Assembly: GCA_021845835.1 (NCBI GenBank)
Contig: JAJZVE010000164.1
Location: 1 to 8,616 of the forward strand
Direction of reading: 5' to 3'
Source of the DNA: Pseudomonadota bacterium
Lineage (GTDB): Bacteria > Pseudomonadota > Alphaproteobacteria > Acetobacterales > Acetobacteraceae
Length of the DNA: 8,616 bases
A program made the translations under genes and the position numbers. The first letter of the stretch is position 1. Each line of letters opens with the position of its first letter. The notes under the pieces were generated by a model that was not told the origin of the DNA, ran no database searches, and worked only from the letters and a program-made list of their open reading frames with translations. Positions 6,779-8,616 of the stretch are shown in pieces.

Positions 6779-7387
6779 ATGATCCTGCTCATCGATAACT
6801 ACGACAGCTTCACCTTCAACCTGGTCCACTTCCTGGGCGACCTGGGCGCCCGCTGCGCCGTGCATCGTAACGACCGCCTGAGCGTCGCCGAGGCACTCGC
6901 ATTGCGGCCCGAGGCGATCGTGCTCTCCCCCGGCCCCTGCACCCCGAACGAGGCCGGCATCTGCCTCGACCTGATCGCCGCCGCCGCGACGCAGCGGTTG
7001 CCGCTGCTCGGCGTCTGCCTCGGCCACCAGGCGATCGGCCAGGCGTTCGGCGGCGAGGTGGTGCGCGCGCCGGAGCCGATGCACGGCAAGGTCAGCGCCG
7101 TGCTGCATGACAGCAGCGACGTGTTCGCCGGCCTGCCCAGTCCGTTCCATGCGACCCGCTACCACAGTCTGATCGTGCAGCGCGACACGCTGCCCGCCGA
7201 ATTGATCGAGACGGCGCGCACCGAGGACGGCATCGTCATGGGTGTCCGACACCGCCGGCTGCCGATCTACGGCGTGCAGTTCCACCCCGAGAGCATCGCC
7301 AGCGAGCACGGTCACGCGCTGCTGCGCAATTTCCTCGACCTCGCCCGCGGCGCCGGCGTGCCGCTCGCCCCGGCGCGGGCCGCCTGA
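6779..7387 (+). CDS. trpG: anthranilate synthase glutamine amidotransferase subunit TrpG
   Basis: TrpG releases ammonia from glutamine and passes it to TrpE, which makes anthranilate from chorismate, the first step of tryptophan synthesis in the cytoplasm. The 202-residue protein is a complete class I glutamine amidotransferase. It opens with [15 protein letters not shown] (1-15) and has the oxyanion loop SPGPCTP (50-56), nucleophile Cys80 in [11 protein letters not shown], and the His169-Glu171 pair in VQFHPES. In some bacteria the same subunit also serves 4-amino-4-deoxychorismate synthase (PabA role) for folate, which cannot be excluded; linkage to trpD and trpC favours tryptophan. The start is ATG 6779, with AGGA 7 bases upstream and the family-typical [11 protein letters not shown]. 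It is the first gene of the visible operon: trpD begins 13 bases after its stop. trpE is not directly upstream, where the divergent msrP lies instead. Confidence 0.96.
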   Translation: MILLIDNYDSFTFNLVHFLGDLGARCAVHRNDRLSVAEALALRPEAIVLSPGPCTPNEAGICLDLIAAAATQRLPLLGVCLGHQAIGQAFGGEVVRAPEPMHGKVSAVLHDSSDVFAGLPSPFHATRYHSLIVQRDTLPAELIETARTEDGIVMGVRHRRLPIYGVQFHPESIASEHGHALLRNFLDLARGAGVPLAPARAA

Positions 7388-7388
7388 C

Positions 7389-7392
7389 GGAG
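7389..7392 (+). promoter_or_regulatory. ribosome binding site that sets the trpD TTG start
   Basis: GGAG lies 8 bases before TTG 7401, in the 13-base gap after trpG. With no ATG nearby in frame, it decides the unusual start of trpD. Confidence 0.65.
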
Positions 7393-7400
7393 CACATCGC

Positions 7401-8411
7401 TTGGCCACCAATCTCAAGCCGGTGCTGGGCCGCCTTGCCACTGGCGAAACGCTGTCCGCCGCCGACGCGGAGGATGCGTTCGGCATCATCATGTCGGGCG
7501 AGGCAACGCCGGCGCAGATCGCCGGGCTGCTGATGGCGATGCGCGTGCGCGGCGAGACGGTCGCGGAACTGACCGGCGCGGTGCGGGCGATGCGCGCGCG
7601 CATGCTCGCCATCGAGGCGCCGGACGGCGCCATCGACGTGTGCGGCACCGGCGGCGACAACGCCGGCACGCTGAACGTCTCCACCGCCGTGACCTTCGTG
7701 CTGGCCGGCCTCGGCGTGCCGGTCGCCAAGCACGGCAACCGCGCGCTGTCGTCGCGCACCGGCGGCGCCGACGTGCTGACGGCACTCGGCGTCAACGTCG
7801 ATGTGCCGACCGAGCGGCTGGCCGAGGTGCTGCGCGCCGCCAACTGCGCCTTCCTGTTCGCGCCGCGCCACCACGCGGCGCTGCGCCACGCCGCCGGCCC
7901 GCGCGTCGAGCTGGGCACCCGCACCATCTTCAACCTGCTCGGCCCGCTCGCCAATCCGGCGCGCGTGCGGCGCCAGCTCACCGGCGTGTTCGATCCGCGC
8001 TGGGCACGGCCGATGGCCGAGACGCTGGGTGCGCTCGGCACCGAACGCTGTTGGCTCGTGCATGGCGAGGGCCTGGACGAATTGACCGTCGCCGGCGAGA
8101 ATCAGGTGGTCGAATACCGCGACGGCACGGTCCGCGTGTTCACCGTCACCCCCGAGGATGCCGGCCTGCCGCGCGCCCCGGTCGCCGCCATCCGCGGCGG
8201 CGAGTCGGCGGTGAACGCGGCGGCGCTCGGGGCGTTGCTGCGAGGGGCCGCAGGGCCGTACCGCGACACCGTGCTGTTCAATGCCGCCGCGGCGCTGATG
8301 GTGGCCGACCGCGTCGCGGATTTGCGGGCAGGGGTCGCCCTTGCCGCCAGCTCGATCGACGGCGGCGCCGCCCTCGCCGCACTGGAGACCCTGCGCAGGG
8401 AAACCGCATGA
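7401..8411 (+). CDS. trpD: anthranilate phosphoribosyltransferase TrpD
   Basis: TrpD joins anthranilate to phosphoribosyl pyrophosphate to give phosphoribosyl-anthranilate, the second committed step of tryptophan synthesis. The 336-residue protein has an N-terminal helical domain (about 1-70, with [20 protein letters not shown] at 23-42) and the catalytic domain. The PRPP loop [17 protein letters not shown] (79-95) contains GTGGD (82-86) and N92-S94-T95. KHGNR (110-114), Arg168 in [21 protein letters not shown] and Asp226-Glu227 in LDELT (metal binding) are all present. Length matches the family. The start is read as TTG 7401: it lies 8 bases after GGAG, it begins the family-like [18 protein letters not shown], and the first in-frame ATG is only at codon 31. 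A TTG start is less efficient and may tune TrpD relative to TrpG. It sits 13 bases after trpG and overlaps trpC by 4 bases (ATGA). Confidence 0.96.
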   Translation: MATNLKPVLGRLATGETLSAADAEDAFGIIMSGEATPAQIAGLLMAMRVRGETVAELTGAVRAMRARMLAIEAPDGAIDVCGTGGDNAGTLNVSTAVTFVLAGLGVPVAKHGNRALSSRTGGADVLTALGVNVDVPTERLAEVLRAANCAFLFAPRHHAALRHAAGPRVELGTRTIFNLLGPLANPARVRRQLTGVFDPRWARPMAETLGALGTERCWLVHGEGLDELTVAGENQVVEYRDGTVRVFTVTPEDAGLPRAPVAAIRGGESAVNAAALGALLRGAAGPYRDTVLFNAAAALMVADRVADLRAGVALAASSIDGGAALAALETLRRETA

Positions 8412-8616
8412 CGACTGCCTCGACCGCGACCGTTCCGCTCAACCCGCCCGACGACACGCTGCAGCGCATCTGTGCCGACACGCTGGCCGAGGTGAGCCGC
8501 CGCCGCGCCGCGACGCCGCTGGAGACGATGCGCGCCCGTGCCGAAGCCGCCGACCCGCCGCGCGGCTTCGGCCGGCGCCTGATGGAGACCGCTGCCGCCG
8601 GCCGCTTCGCGCTGAT
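8408..8616 (+). CDS. trpC: indole-3-glycerol-phosphate synthase TrpC, N-terminal part (runs off right edge)
   Basis: TrpC closes the ring of carboxyphenylamino-deoxyribulose phosphate to make indole-3-glycerol phosphate. Only 69 codons are visible. The stretch [24 protein letters not shown] (18-41), then PPRGFGRRL and AAAGRFALI at the edge, matches the N-terminal helix region that precedes the first barrel strand of the family (usually continuing AEIKKASPS). The catalytic lysines lie outside the window. ATG 8408 overlaps the trpD stop as ATGA, with AGGGA 6 bases upstream (8397-8401), so translation is likely coupled to trpD. The first 15 or so residues are a poorly conserved extension. The call leans partly on operon position. 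Confidence 0.9.
   Translation, partial: MTTASTATVPLNPPDDTLQRICADTLAEVSRRRAATPLETMRARAEAADPPRGFGRRLMETAAAGRFAL

Noticed and set aside
6647..8041. Extension of the msrP frame far upstream, antisense to trpG and trpD
   Set aside because: The frame is open only because stops are rare at this GC content. The AGGAGG before GTG 6646 and the family-like N-terminus there mark the true start.

Overview
The window is very GC-rich (about 70 percent by eye) and densely coded, with strongly G/C-ending codons. The protein types (Acetobacteraceae-like TrpG/TrpD/TrpC, a Tat-exported MsrP, a solitary branched-chain-type binding protein) suggest an alphaproteobacterium, most likely Rhodospirillales/Acetobacteraceae. 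That placement rests on general resemblance, not on a marker gene. No rRNA, tRNA, CRISPR array, insertion sequence or phage gene is seen. No gene-free stretch exceeds about 135 bases.

Left part (1-2341, minus strand): a complete MsbA-type ABC half-exporter (593-2341) is followed 34 bases downstream by the first 186 codons of an EmrA/HlyD-type membrane fusion protein (1-558) that runs off the left edge. Together they look like an efflux or export operon. Divergent from it, with the two ATG codons sharing one CATG (2339-2342), is a plus-strand family 9 glycosyltransferase (2340-3365). Its stop overlaps the start of a periplasmic branched-chain-type substrate-binding protein (3362-4573) in ATGA.

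Middle (4701-6646): a small SGNH/GDSL hydrolase (4701-5294, plus) has codon use somewhat unlike its neighbours. It converges on a minus-strand pair: the molybdoenzyme MsrP (5669-6646), which repairs oxidised methionine in periplasmic proteins, and a 103-residue two-helix membrane protein (5361-5672) that starts inside the msrP stop codon. The usual MsrP partner, the haem membrane protein MsrQ, is not next to it here.

Right part (6779-8616, plus): trpG, trpD and the start of trpC form a tight tryptophan operon (13-base gap, then an ATGA overlap). It is divergent from msrP across a 132-base spacer. trpE is not directly upstream. Most of the window is ordinary. The spots most worth a second look are the msrP/small membrane protein pair, the overlapping divergent starts at 2339-2342, and an AT-rich codon island inside msrP.
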